DNA of 64,000 nucleotides from Riemerella anatipestifer (GTDB taxonomy: Bacteria > Bacteroidota > Bacteroidia > Flavobacteriales > Weeksellaceae), in NCBI RefSeq assembly GCF_035666175.1, contig NZ_CP142016.1, positions 1,674,001-1,738,000 on the forward strand, written 5' to 3'. The notes beneath the pieces are model-generated. The model searched no databases. It was not told the DNA's origin and was given only the letters and a program-made list of their open reading frames with translations. Shown here in pieces: positions 8,681-17,402 of this stretch. Both the position numbers and the translations under genes were made by a program. Position 1 is the first letter of the stretch; every line of letters begins with the position of its first letter.

Positions 8681-11164
8681 ATGATACCAGAAAAAGTAGG
8701 ACAAAAAACACCTAGTGCACAACCTGAAAAGTCTAAAGTTGGAACATTTGACTTCTTTAATCTTGAATTTTTTATAAAGAAGGTACTAAAAAATTGGTAT
8801 TGGTTTTTGTTATTAGGTATATTAGGTTATGCTATTAGTTATATCTATAAAAAATACTATATACAATACACTTATGAGTCTAATATATCTTTGAGTGTTT
8901 CTAATAATACAGCAAGTTATTTGGCGCCAAGTAACCAGTCTATTAACTTTATATGGGGGCAAGGAGGAAATCAAGACGGATTGTATGTGAAAAAATTACT
9001 TTTATCAAGAACACATAACGAATTTATTACTAGAAAACTTGAGTTATACATTGATTATAGCACTTCAGGTAAGCTAAAAAGCACATTTTTAGATAAGAAT
9101 GAATCTCCCTTCTTTTTAGAAATAGATAAAGAGCACTTTCAGGCGATAAATATTCCAATCACATTTATTCCTAAAGATAATTCTTATACAGTTAATTTGC
9201 CAGAGGATTTACCCAACTACCTATATAGTTATAAAACTGAAGATTTTCATCCTTTAAAAGAAACATATAAAAAAGAGGTTCAAAAAAATATAAAATTAAA
9301 CGAGTGGTATGAGTCTCCTTACTTTAGGTTTAGATTGATAAAAAATCCGGTACAACCTAGTATTGATTATAATAACATAACAGTTGTTCTAAGTAGCATA
9401 GATCAAAAAGTAAGGGAAAATATAGGCAGTATCAATATAGAGTTTGATAAGGAGTTTCCTTCTATAATGTCTGTGTCGAAGAGAGGAGCCAACTTAAACT
9501 CTACAGTTAACTTTTTGAATAACTCGATTAAAGAACTTATAGAAAAAAGAAAGCAGGATAAGAGCTTAGTAGATAAAAATACAGTTGCATTTATAAAGAG
9601 AAATTTAGATAGTGTAAAAATAAAGTTAGACTCTTCTGCACAAAGCCTTAATGGAGTTAGGATTGGAGAAAATATCGTTGATGTTGAAGGAGGTGTAAGC
9701 TCCATAATGGAAAAAATAAAGGAGATTGAAAAGAGAAAGGCAGAGCTACTTACACGAATTTCAGCACTTAATAGTATCCGAAACTCTATGAATAAAAATT
9801 TAGATGAGGTGATCAATATCAATGCTGCTGGAATAGAAGATGGTAATTTTATGGGTTCTGTTAGTGAGCTAAAAGCTCTTATACAAAAAAGGGAGGAGAT
9901 GAGGACTATTTATACGCCAAACTCTGAACCTATGAAAGAAATTAATCGTCTTATTAAAGAGGCGAGAGGCAAGTCGTCTGGAGTTGTGGGGAACTATTAC
10001 AGTATGTATTTGAGTGATATCGAAAAATTAGATGCAGAACTCTTACAATACGAGAGAGAGATAAGAAGGTTTCCTCTTAAGGAACAGAAGCTAATTGATG
10101 CAGAGAGAGGCTACTCAATTAACGAAACTACATATAACGCATTGCTGTCGGAACAGGCAAAAGCAGAGATGCGTCTTGCTGTAGGACAGTCTGATATAAC
10201 GGTCTTAGATTGGGCTAAAAATCTTGGGCAGGGTCCAGTAGGACCTAATACCTCTATGTTTGGAGTAGTACTTATTGGAGGATTGTTATCTATTCCATTT
10301 ATAATACTACTTATTAGCTCTCTTTTAGATAATAAGATAAGAAGTGTTAAGGAGGTGGTAAAAGCAACCAAAATACCTTTATTAGGGGTTATTGGTAAAA
10401 ATACTAATGAAAATAATCTCACAGTGATAGAGCAATCTAAATCTTCTGTTGCAGAGTCATTTAGAGGAGTTAGGTCTAATTTGAGATTTTTGTATGACGA
10501 CGGAGTAAAAGGCGGAAAAGTGATATTGGTAACTTCTTCTATTAGTGGAGAGGGCAAAACATATACCTCAATAAATATAGCCTCTGTTTTAGCTTTAAGC
10601 GGTAAGAAAACCATATTATTAGGAATGGATTTGAGGAAACCTAAGATTTTTGGGGATTTTGAAATCAATAATAAGTACGGAATTTCTAATTTCCTGACAG
10701 GGGAGATACCAGTGGAGCAAATTATAAATAAAACTAAGATATCTACATTAGATGTAGCGACCTCTGGACCTATTCCGCCTAACCCGTCAGAGTTGTTGAT
10801 GAGTGACAGAAACACACAGTTTATAGAAGAGCTTAGAAAATCCTATGATTTTATTATTATAGACTCACCTCCAGTAGGTCTAGTGGCAGACTCTTTTGAA
10901 TTGATGAAATATACAGACGCTAACATTTATGTTGTACGTCATGAATATACGGAGAAGTATATGCTTAAAATGATTATAGAGAAATACCATAATCAAGAGG
11001 TTAAACATTTAGGATTGGTGTATAATGATTATCCTTCTAATCAAGGTTATGGCTATGGTTACGGTTATGGCTATGGTTATTTTGATGAGGATAAAAATTA
11101 TCAAGAACCTATACTTGTAAGGTGGAGAAATAAATTAAAATCAATTTTTAATAAAAAAGGTTAA
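8681..11164 (+). CDS. Wzc-like polysaccharide co-polymerase and tyrosine autokinase
   Basis: An 827-residue inner-membrane protein with a fused cytoplasmic BY-kinase domain. The first membrane helix lies near residues 36-54 (WYWFLLLGILGYAISYIY). A long periplasmic coiled-coil region follows, with a GNVR-like segment, and the second helix lies near 525-548. The kinase has Walker A SGEGKTYTS (Lys626), Walker A' ILLGMDLRKP and Walker B FIIIDSPPVG. The tail contains six Gly-Tyr pairs in a row before FDED, a tyrosine cluster typical of BY-kinase autophosphorylation sites. It regulates export and chain length together with the upstream Wza-like lipoprotein. It is the last gene of the cluster and is followed by a terminator. 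Confidence 0.9.
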   Translation: MIPEKVGQKTPSAQPEKSKVGTFDFFNLEFFIKKVLKNWYWFLLLGILGYAISYIYKKYYIQYTYESNISLSVSNNTASYLAPSNQSINFIWGQGGNQDGLYVKKLLLSRTHNEFITRKLELYIDYSTSGKLKSTFLDKNESPFFLEIDKEHFQAINIPITFIPKDNSYTVNLPEDLPNYLYSYKTEDFHPLKETYKKEVQKNIKLNEWYESPYFRFRLIKNPVQPSIDYNNITVVLSSIDQKVRENIGSINIEFDKEFPSIMSVSKRGANLNSTVNFLNNSIKELIEKRKQDKSLVDKNTVAFIKRNLDSVKIKLDSSAQSLNGVRIGENIVDVEGGVSSIMEKIKEIEKRKAELLTRISALNSIRNSMNKNLDEVININAAGIEDGNFMGSVSELKALIQKREEMRTIYTPNSEPMKEINRLIKEARGKSSGVVGNYYSMYLSDIEKLDAELLQYEREIRRFPLKEQKLIDAERGYSINETTYNALLSEQAKAEMRLAVGQSDITVLDWAKNLGQGPVGPNTSMFGVVLIGGLLSIPFIILLISSLLDNKIRSVKEVVKATKIPLLGVIGKNTNENNLTVIEQSKSSVAESFRGVRSNLRFLYDDGVKGGKVILVTSSISGEGKTYTSINIASVLALSGKKTILLGMDLRKPKIFGDFEINNKYGISNFLTGEIPVEQIINKTKISTLDVATSGPIPPNPSELLMSDRNTQFIEELRKSYDFIIIDSPPVGLVADSFELMKYTDANIYVVRHEYTEKYMLKMIIEKYHNQEVKHLGLVYNDYPSNQGYGYGYGYGYGYFDEDKNYQEPILVRWRNKLKSIFNKKG

Positions 11165-11168
11165 TACT

Positions 11169-11205
11169 AAAAGGGCTACTTCTAATTTTGGGAGTAGCCT
11201 TTTTT
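11169..11205 (+). terminator. Terminator closing the polysaccharide cluster
   Basis: AAGGGCTACT and AGTAGCCTTT pair around a 12-nt loop with a G-T wobble, followed by a run of T residues. Confidence 0.75.
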
Positions 11206-11222
11206 AACCCATAATGTTTTGT

Positions 11223-11230
11223 TATTTTTG
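11223..11230 (+). promoter_or_regulatory. -7 element of mutS that decides its start codon
   Basis: TATTTTTG matches TAnnTTTG. It lies inside the longer possible reading frame that opens at 11219, so the ATG at 11252, 22 bp downstream, is the more credible start. Confidence 0.5.
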
Positions 11231-11251
11231 CTGTTCAAAATCAGGATAGAT

Positions 11252-13843
11252 ATGGCAAAAACAAAGAAAGAAACTCCTCTAATGCAACAATACAATAGTA
11301 TCAAAGCAAAGTACTCTGATGCGATATTACTTTTCAGAGTAGGAGATTTCTATGAAACCTTTGGAGCAGATGCCATTAAAACAGCTCAAATATTAGGAAT
11401 TGTTCTCACCAAAAGAAATAACGGGGGAGATGGTCAGAGTATAGAGCTTGCAGGGTTTCCACATCATTCTTTAGACTCCTATCTTCCAAAATTAGTAAGA
11501 GCAGGTCTTAGAGTGGCAATATGCGACCAATTAGAAGATCCTAAATTGGTAAAAGGTATTGTTAAAAGAGGGGTTACGGAATTGGTAACGCCTGGAGTTA
11601 CATTTAATGACCAAGTTCTTAATTCTAAGAAAAATAATTTTTTACTTGCCCTTCATAAAGAGAAAGAAAAATATGGTGTGGCTTTAGTAGATATTTCCAC
11701 TGGAGAATTTTTGTTAGGAGAGGGCAATTTAGAAAAGTTATTACATATCATCAATACCTTTGAACCTAGCGAAATTATTTACCAAAGAACTCAAGAAATT
11801 CCTAGTCAAGTTAAAAATAAAAGCGTTTTTAAGATGGAGGATTGGGCATTTCAGTATCATTTCGCTTACGAAAAGCTCACGCAACACTTTAAAACCAATT
11901 CTCTTAAAGGCTTCGGAGTAGAAGACTATAAGCTAGGCATTACGGCTGCTGGAGCTATTTTTGCCTATTTGGTGGAGGATACGCATCATAATTTGCTCAA
12001 TCATATTACTCAGATAAAACTTATTCCACAGGAAGATTATTTAATGATGGATCAGTTTACGCTGAGAAATTTGGAAGTGGTATTTCCTACACATCAAAAC
12101 GGGAAAAGTCTTTTGGATATTATAGACAAAACAGCCACGCCAATGGGCGGAAGACTTTTGAGAAGAAGATTGATATTGCCACTTAAATCCGTAAATGAAA
12201 TTAACAGAAGACTTTCTTTAGTTGAATTTTTGAATAACGAGGAGCAGCTAAGATTAGATGTTGCAACAAGGCTTAAAGGTATTTCTGACTTAGACCGATT
12301 GATGGGTAAGCTAGCGGCAGAAAAAATTTCACCTAAAGAATTAGGTTATCTTAGACAAAGTTTAGTTTATATTTCCGAGATAAAATCGTTACTGCATCAA
12401 TATCCTGATGTTTTGGCGTGGCTTAACCCGCTTAATCATTTGGAGGAAGTTATCAATACTTTAGAGAGTAACCTAAACGAGGAACTACCTGTAAACTTAG
12501 CCAAAGGCAATGTGATTAAGTTGGGTGTTTCTGACGAGCTAGACCGTTTGAGAGGTTTGCAGAACTCTGGTAAAGATTACCTAGACGAGATGTGCCAAAG
12601 GGAAATAGAAAGAACGGGCATTGCTAGTTTGAAAATCAATTTTAATAATGTTTTTGGCTATTATATAGAAGTTAGAAACACACATAAAGACAAAGTTCCT
12701 GAAGAATGGATTAGAAAGCAAACACTAGTCAATGCAGAGAGGTACATTACAACAGAACTGAAGGAATACGAAGACCAGATTTTAGGAGCAGAAGAGCGTA
12801 TAGCCATTCTAGAGCAAGAGCTTTATAGAAAGGTATGCCAAGAGGTACTTGTTTATATAGACCAAATTCAGGAAAACGCACAACTCATCGCACAGCTAGA
12901 TGTGGCGGTTGGGTTATCAGAGTTGTCTATAGAAAAAGGCTATACTAAACCAGTGCTTAACGATGGCTTTAGTATAGAACTCAAAGAAGCAAGACACCCT
13001 ATTATAGAAAATGCTTTGCCGTTAGGCGAAAAATACATTCCTAACGATTTGTTTTTAGACCGAGAGGAGCAGCAGATTATTATGGTAACTGGTCCCAATA
13101 TGGCGGGTAAATCGGCGATATTGAGGCAAACGGCGGTTATTTGTCTCTTGGCACAAATCGGGAGTTTTGTCCCAGCTAAATATGCTTCTATTGGCATTTT
13201 AGATAAGATATTTACGAGAGTTGGGGCAACGGACAATCTCTCTGCGGGAGAATCAACCTTTATGGTGGAAATGAATGAAGCCGCTAATATTCTTAATAAT
13301 ATTTCCGACCGAAGTTTAATTCTTTTAGATGAAATAGGGCGAGGTACTTCCACTTATGATGGTGTTTCTATCGCTTGGGCTATTGCGGAATATTTGCATC
13401 AGCACCCAACCAAGCCTAAGACCTTATTCGCCACCCACTACCACGAGTTGAATGAAATGACCAATAACTTTGAAAGGATTAAAAACTTCCATATTTCAAT
13501 TAAAGAGCATAAGGGGAACATTATTTTCCTAAGGAAGTTGGTGTCTGGTGGTAGCGAACATAGCTTTGGTATCCATGTGGCAAAATTGGCAGGAATGCCT
13601 GCTACGGTAGTTAATAGAGCTAACGAAATCCTAAAAACTTTGGAAAACAATCGTTCACAGAATGATACAAAAGAATCTATTAAAAGGGTAACGGAAGAAA
13701 ATTTGCAACTCTCGTTCTTCCAATTAGACGACCCAGTTTTAGAAAATATCAGAGAGGAACTTACCAAGATAGACATCAATACACTCACGCCTATAGAAGC
13801 CATGATGAAGCTCAATGCAATCAAAAATATGATAGGTAAATAA
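11252..13843 (+). CDS. mutS: DNA mismatch repair ATPase MutS
   Basis: MutS, 863 residues, recognises mismatches and recruits MutL. The mismatch-reading motif FYE (residues 33-35, in FRVGDFYETFG) lies in domain I. The ATPase domain has Walker A GPNMAGKS (residues 614-621), the signature STFMVEMNEAANIL, Walker B LILLDEIGRGTSTYDG and the H-motif FATHYHELNEM. The C-terminus ends in a helix-rich dimerisation region. The start at 11252 is preferred over 11219 because the -7 motif lies between them and MAKTKKETPLMQQY is the usual N-terminus. The next gene follows after 4 bp. Confidence 0.97.
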   Translation: MAKTKKETPLMQQYNSIKAKYSDAILLFRVGDFYETFGADAIKTAQILGIVLTKRNNGGDGQSIELAGFPHHSLDSYLPKLVRAGLRVAICDQLEDPKLVKGIVKRGVTELVTPGVTFNDQVLNSKKNNFLLALHKEKEKYGVALVDISTGEFLLGEGNLEKLLHIINTFEPSEIIYQRTQEIPSQVKNKSVFKMEDWAFQYHFAYEKLTQHFKTNSLKGFGVEDYKLGITAAGAIFAYLVEDTHHNLLNHITQIKLIPQEDYLMMDQFTLRNLEVVFPTHQNGKSLLDIIDKTATPMGGRLLRRRLILPLKSVNEINRRLSLVEFLNNEEQLRLDVATRLKGISDLDRLMGKLAAEKISPKELGYLRQSLVYISEIKSLLHQYPDVLAWLNPLNHLEEVINTLESNLNEELPVNLAKGNVIKLGVSDELDRLRGLQNSGKDYLDEMCQREIERTGIASLKINFNNVFGYYIEVRNTHKDKVPEEWIRKQTLVNAERYITTELKEYEDQILGAEERIAILEQELYRKVCQEVLVYIDQIQENAQLIAQLDVAVGLSELSIEKGYTKPVLNDGFSIELKEARHPIIENALPLGEKYIPNDLFLDREEQQIIMVTGPNMAGKSAILRQTAVICLLAQIGSFVPAKYASIGILDKIFTRVGATDNLSAGESTFMVEMNEAANILNNISDRSLILLDEIGRGTSTYDGVSIAWAIAEYLHQHPTKPKTLFATHYHELNEMTNNFERIKNFHISIKEHKGNIIFLRKLVSGGSEHSFGIHVAKLAGMPATVVNRANEILKTLENNRSQNDTKESIKRVTEENLQLSFFQLDDPVLENIREELTKIDINTLTPIEAMMKLNAIKNMIGK

Positions 13844-13847
13844 TATA

Positions 13848-14225
13848 ATGAAATTAAGGTTTAGTCCTTTTTGGTTTGCTATTACCCTATTGTTATTTTT
13901 AACAGAGGTAATAATTGCGGTTTGGCTTAAATCCTGTTATTTTATTAGAGCATATCTAGGAGATGTGTTAGTGGTAATTCTTATTTATACCTTTGTTTTG
14001 ACTTTCTTTAAAATCAAAGAGAAAACTCAACTGATTTTAGGGATATTTTTGTTTTCTGTTGTAGTAGAGATATTACAATATTTTAGCATTGCAGAGAAAC
14101 TAGGGTTTAGAGAAGGTAGCGTAGGGCATATTGTTATTGGGAACTCTTTCTCTTGGTTAGATATATTGTGCTATGCGGTGGGGTGTGCTTTTATTTTTGT
14201 ATTGGTTAAAACGAGAGGTAAATAA
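13848..14225 (+). CDS. DUF2809 family membrane protein
   Basis: A 125-residue membrane protein with four predicted helices and the DUF2809 features: IRAYLGDVLVVILIYTFVLTFF in the first half, VVEILQYFSIAEKLGFREGSVGHIVIGNSFSWLDILCYAVGCAF in the second. The function is unknown; members resemble VanZ-like proteins in topology. It starts 4 bp after mutS and is probably cotranscribed, but there is no known functional tie. It ends just before a bidirectional terminator. Confidence 0.75.
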   Translation: MKLRFSPFWFAITLLLFLTEVIIAVWLKSCYFIRAYLGDVLVVILIYTFVLTFFKIKEKTQLILGIFLFSVVVEILQYFSIAEKLGFREGSVGHIVIGNSFSWLDILCYAVGCAFIFVLVKTRGK

Positions 14226-14321
14226 CATAACTTGCGATTTCTCTGCGAACCACTTTTTCTAATTAAAAATATTAGTTTTGTGGCTATTATAGTGCCTCTG
14301 TTGTGGGGAACTACTAAAAAG

Positions 14322-14357
14322 AAAATCACCTGAAGGTTTGTTCTTCAAGTGATTTTT
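14322..14357. terminator. Bidirectional terminator between DUF2809 and the secreted-protein gene
   Basis: AAAATCACCTGAAG and CTTCAAGTGATTTT form a 14-bp stem with one mismatch. T-rich tracts follow on both strands, serving the convergent genes on either side. Confidence 0.75.
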
Positions 14358-14380
14358 TATAATACTTTTAGAGTACAAAA

Positions 14381-15853
14381 TTACTTAGATAATAGAGTTT
14401 CTATTTTAGATAACCTTTCTTTGAGTTCTTTAATTTCGGCATCTTTAGCTTTTAGGGCTTTGTCTTGCTCTATACTGTGCAGATAAAGCTCTTCTATCTT
14501 CTCTACATTGGTAAGCTGGGTAGCCATAATATCTATATAGCCTTGTTTTTTAATTTCTGCGGCAGATTGGTACCCTGGCAAATACCCATTGGTTTTTACA
14601 AAGTCTTCTACTTGGCTTAGAGTTTTAAAATTATAGTCTGCCTTTAGGCTAGAAGTACCTGTATAATACTTTTGGAACACATAATCTGGGAAGATAGCGG
14701 CATTAGCACCTATAAAACCTGTAGCTTTAACATTACCTGCAACTTCTAGTTTTTCGGTTGGAGCTACTATTCCAATCCCCATTTTACCATCTGTAAATTT
14801 TACTTTTTCAGAATTACTTAGCCTGTCCCATATAGTTAAATCCCCACCTTCTACTTGTAAATGGAGTCCAGATACCTGACCGTTATTTCTTGCCATTATT
14901 TCATTCTTGTCCATCGCTAAATTTTCCTGATCGTATCTACCAATTATGAATGGAACAAATATAGCTCCAAGAGAGACATCGTCATGTGAAGCAACTTGCA
15001 ATAGACCATGATCCAATGTGTAACCAATCCCTAAACTACCACTTGGTAATAACCCCATTACAGCACGAGGTTGAATATCAGAACTCCTTCTTGTCCACCA
15101 TGAGATTCCAGATGAAAAAGAATTTATGTTATTGTAATCAGAGATATAACTTCTCATAATACTAGCATTTCTATTTCCTAAAGAATTTACTGTTGGATTA
15201 CCTACTCTGAATAAAATTTGACCTAAAACATCGCCATTTTGAACTTCTAAAGGACTATTAATTGTTCCTCTATTTTTCTCGAAAACTAATGATGGTGCAT
15301 TACTATTGTTAACATATCTGTTAATATTTAAACCATATGCTGAGGCACCGAAGAGTAGTTCGTTCAACTTATCTGGAGATTGGAAAGAAGCAGTTATCCC
15401 ATTTCTTTTCTCCCCTTCTGAATCTAAGAATGGGAGTATAACCTCTCTTCTGAAAATACTTCCATCCATGAATTTATTCTCCTTCCAAATTTCGCTATAA
15501 CTTCCTGTGGTACTCTTCACCCACTCTGTACCGTTGTAGTAATAGTAGCCTTTTTCAGTGATTTTAGCTACTCTGGCATCTTTAGTACCATCGATGGTAG
15601 TAAAACTCGTGTTATCTACATATACTAGTGTCCCCTCTTTAGGGTCGTCTGTTTGAGCCACTCTTTGTTTAGATAATTTAGGAGCGATGAATCCTTCATT
15701 GGTAGCTCCTGCTAAATTAGTAGAGCTAGGCTGAACATCTAAAGTTGCTTCGGGATTAGAGGTGTTAATCCCCACCTTACCACTTTGTCCATAAACCGCT
15801 AAGCCTAAGCCTAAAAAGGCTAACACACTTAATTTGGTTGTTTTTGTTTTCAT
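14381..15853 (-). CDS. Secreted protein with tail-fibre/adhesin-like architecture
   Basis: A 490-residue protein with a signal peptide (MKTKTTKLSVLAFLGLGLAVYGQ) and then the common Bacteroidetes start of mature surface proteins, KVGINTSNPEATLDVQ. A second GIGIVAPTEKLEVAGNVKATG segment lies near residue 360. The C-terminal 110 residues (FVKTNGYLPGYQSAAEI..., then a heptad-like coiled coil IEELYLHSIEQDKALKAKDAEIKELKERL) resemble the trimerising ends of secreted flavobacterial proteins related to phage tail-fibre chaperone regions. No phage genes are adjacent. A cell-surface trimer or adhesin is likely, but the ligand is unknown. It is the last minus-strand gene before the terminator, downstream of a palindrome cluster. 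Confidence 0.7.
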   Translation of the reverse strand: MKTKTTKLSVLAFLGLGLAVYGQSGKVGINTSNPEATLDVQPSSTNLAGATNEGFIAPKLSKQRVAQTDDPKEGTLVYVDNTSFTTIDGTKDARVAKITEKGYYYYNGTEWVKSTTGSYSEIWKENKFMDGSIFRREVILPFLDSEGEKRNGITASFQSPDKLNELLFGASAYGLNINRYVNNSNAPSLVFEKNRGTINSPLEVQNGDVLGQILFRVGNPTVNSLGNRNASIMRSYISDYNNINSFSSGISWWTRRSSDIQPRAVMGLLPSGSLGIGYTLDHGLLQVASHDDVSLGAIFVPFIIGRYDQENLAMDKNEIMARNNGQVSGLHLQVEGGDLTIWDRLSNSEKVKFTDGKMGIGIVAPTEKLEVAGNVKATGFIGANAAIFPDYVFQKYYTGTSSLKADYNFKTLSQVEDFVKTNGYLPGYQSAAEIKKQGYIDIMATQLTNVEKIEELYLHSIEQDKALKAKDAEIKELKERLSKIETLLSK

Positions 15854-15918
15854 AAAATTTAATTTTAAAGTTGTTAATGATTTCGTTTAATTTTTTTCTT
15901 TGTTGTCCTTTGGTTAAA

Positions 15919-16003
15919 AATTCCCTAGCGTGGCGTTTAGAATTTCCAAACTAGGGAATTAAGATTTCCTAGCTTGAGAATTACCATTTCCTAGCTAGGA
16001 AAT
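15919..16003. repeat. Cluster of TTCCTAG-type palindromes
   Basis: AATTCCCTAG (15919-15928) and CTAGGGAATT (15951-15960) form a perfect 10-bp inverted repeat. They are followed by ATTTCCTAGC at 15964-15973 and a perfect 18-bp palindrome, ATTTCCTAGCTAGGAAAT, at 15986-16003. The motif TTYCCTAG is thus repeated within 85 bp, between the HU-related gene and the secreted-protein gene, both on the minus strand. The last palindrome is followed by TTTTTTG on the plus strand, but no plus-strand gene ends here, so operator sites or a structured leader seem more likely than a terminator. Confidence 0.6.
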
Positions 16004-16016
16004 TTTTTGTGGGTAG

Positions 16017-16400
16017 CTAGGCTTTTTCAAACTTCAGCGTTTGCAGCATCTTTTTAAGGTCAGAACCTGGGGTGAACAATACCTTTGCTGACTTTACTGC
16101 TGCCGAAGTTACCTCCTCTTCTTTAGCTTTGCCCTCGCTGCTAAGGCTCACTCTCATACTGCCGAGTTCGCCTAGTCTTACAATTCGTCCTTCTGATAAT
16201 GAGGTTTGCATTACATCTACTAGGGCATAAAGTACCGCTCTAATGTCTGCTCCACTTACGGTAGAAATCTTCTCGATGTCTTTGGTAAGACCTTCTAGAG
16301 TTTTCTCTCCTTGATACACAGACGATGCATAGAACTTTTTGTCGCCTCCGCCCGCCACACCTGGCTGGGCTTTCTGAATGGTTTTGTACTTAATAGACAT
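16017..16400 (-). CDS. HU-related DNA-binding protein
   Basis: A 127-residue member of the Bacteroidetes HU-like family (DNA-binding protein, histone-like). It has an N-terminal extension (SIKYKTIQKAQPGVAGGGDKKFYASSVYQGEKTLEGLTKDIEK), then the HU core with VSGADIRAVLYALVDVMQTSLSEGRIVRLGELGSMRVSLSSEG and the closing VKSAKVLFTPGSDLKKMLQTLKFEKA. It should bind DNA as a dimer. IS copy 1 sits 16 bp upstream of its ATG, so its native promoter has been separated from it. The palindrome cluster begins just after its stop. Confidence 0.85.
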   Translation of the reverse strand: MSIKYKTIQKAQPGVAGGGDKKFYASSVYQGEKTLEGLTKDIEKISTVSGADIRAVLYALVDVMQTSLSEGRIVRLGELGSMRVSLSSEGKAKEEEVTSAAVKSAKVLFTPGSDLKKMLQTLKFEKA

Positions 16401-16416
16401 AATCTAGTATTTAATG

Positions 16417-17396
16417 ACCCGTTGTGCATTATGAAATGAAAAAAACAAGAGTTGTTTATTAGACTGAAAATCAGTATATTGTTTTTGCTATAAAACGATA
16501 TAAATGAACAACATAGAGCAAATATATGAAAGAATTTTGGAAGTTTTAGGACTTTTTTCAGAAAATCAACTGATTAGTTATCAGAGAAGAACACCTAAAA
16601 TGAGCGATTTAGAAGTCATAAGTCTTAATATTACTGCTGAATACTTGAGTATTGATAGCGAATTACAGTTCTTTAGAAAATTGCCAAACTCTCTGATAAA
16701 CAAAATTGAAAGAAGTGTTTACAATAAGCGAAAACGAAGACTATCCCTACAAACAGAGCAAATTAGACAGCGTATTTCGATGGAGTTCAATGAGTTTGAA
16801 GATATTTTTATCGTTGATAGCATGCCAATGAAAGTTTGTGAAAATGCTCGTTCTACTCGTTCAAAAATTTGTAAAGAGCAATCCTATTCTTCACCAACAT
16901 ATGGTTATTGTGCTTCACAGAAATTATATTTCTATGGCTATAAACTACACGCAGTATGTTCTTTAAATGGTGTGATTAAGAATTTTGATATAAGCCCTGC
17001 ATCCGTTCACGACATCCACTATTTAAAAGATATTGGTGAGCAAATGCGAAACTGTACTTTAATTGGAGATAGAGGCTATTTATCAGCAAAAGTTCAAATA
17101 GATTTATTTAACTATGCTAATATTAAATTAGATACACCAATGAGAAGTAATCAGAAAGATTATATTCCTCAATTTTCATTGTACAAGAAAAAGCGAAAAC
17201 GAATTGAGACATTTTTCTCTCAACTTTGCGACCAATTTATGATTAAAAGAAACAATGCTAAAACTTTTGAAGGCTTTAAAACAAGGATAATCAGTAAAAT
17301 AACCGCCGCAACGGTTATTCAATATATCAATAAATTTATCTTCCAAAGAAAATTAAATCATCTAAAAATCAGTATTATTTAAAATGCACAACGAGT
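16417..17396 (+). mobile_element. IS982-family insertion sequence, copy 1 (ISRa1-like)
   Basis: A 980-bp element. Its left end ACCCGTTGTGCATT and inverted right end ACTCGTTGTGCATT match over the first 14 bp except one base. The flanking direct repeat is TTAATG (16411-16416 and 17397-17402), shorter than the 8 bp of copies 3-5. It encodes one intact DDE transposase and lies between the HU-related gene and a gene-free tract. The name ISRa1 rests on memory of the Riemerella IS982 element and needs a database check. Confidence 0.92.
16504..17382 (+). CDS. IS982-family transposase, copy 1
   Basis: A 292-residue DDE transposase. The candidate catalytic residues are Asp105 (IVDSMPMK), Asp189 (LIGDRGYLSAK) and Glu235 (KKRKRIETFFSQL). 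The N-terminal half is basic and helical (NKIERSVYNKRKRRLSLQTEQIRQR). The frame is intact, so this copy may be active. It differs from the other copies by Phe56 instead of Leu56, and it carries Ile4 and Asn251, an allele pair used in the recombination argument below. Confidence 0.95.
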   Translation: MNNIEQIYERILEVLGLFSENQLISYQRRTPKMSDLEVISLNITAEYLSIDSELQFFRKLPNSLINKIERSVYNKRKRRLSLQTEQIRQRISMEFNEFEDIFIVDSMPMKVCENARSTRSKICKEQSYSSPTYGYCASQKLYFYGYKLHAVCSLNGVIKNFDISPASVHDIHYLKDIGEQMRNCTLIGDRGYLSAKVQIDLFNYANIKLDTPMRSNQKDYIPQFSLYKKKRKRIETFFSQLCDQFMIKRNNAKTFEGFKTRIISKITAATVIQYINKFIFQRKLNHLKISII

Positions 17397-17402
17397 TTAA
17401 TG

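Noticed and set aside
9403-10815. Long minus-strand frames inside the Wzc-like gene
   Set aside because: They are antisense shadows of a well-supported kinase gene.
3453-11164. Novel capsule locus
   Set aside because: The genes are all standard polysaccharide families; only the arginase-like member is odd, and no flippase is present.
14381-15853. Prophage remnant suggested by tail-fibre-like features
   Set aside because: There is no integrase, capsid or lysis gene around it, and the N-terminal signal peptide fits a secreted bacterial protein.
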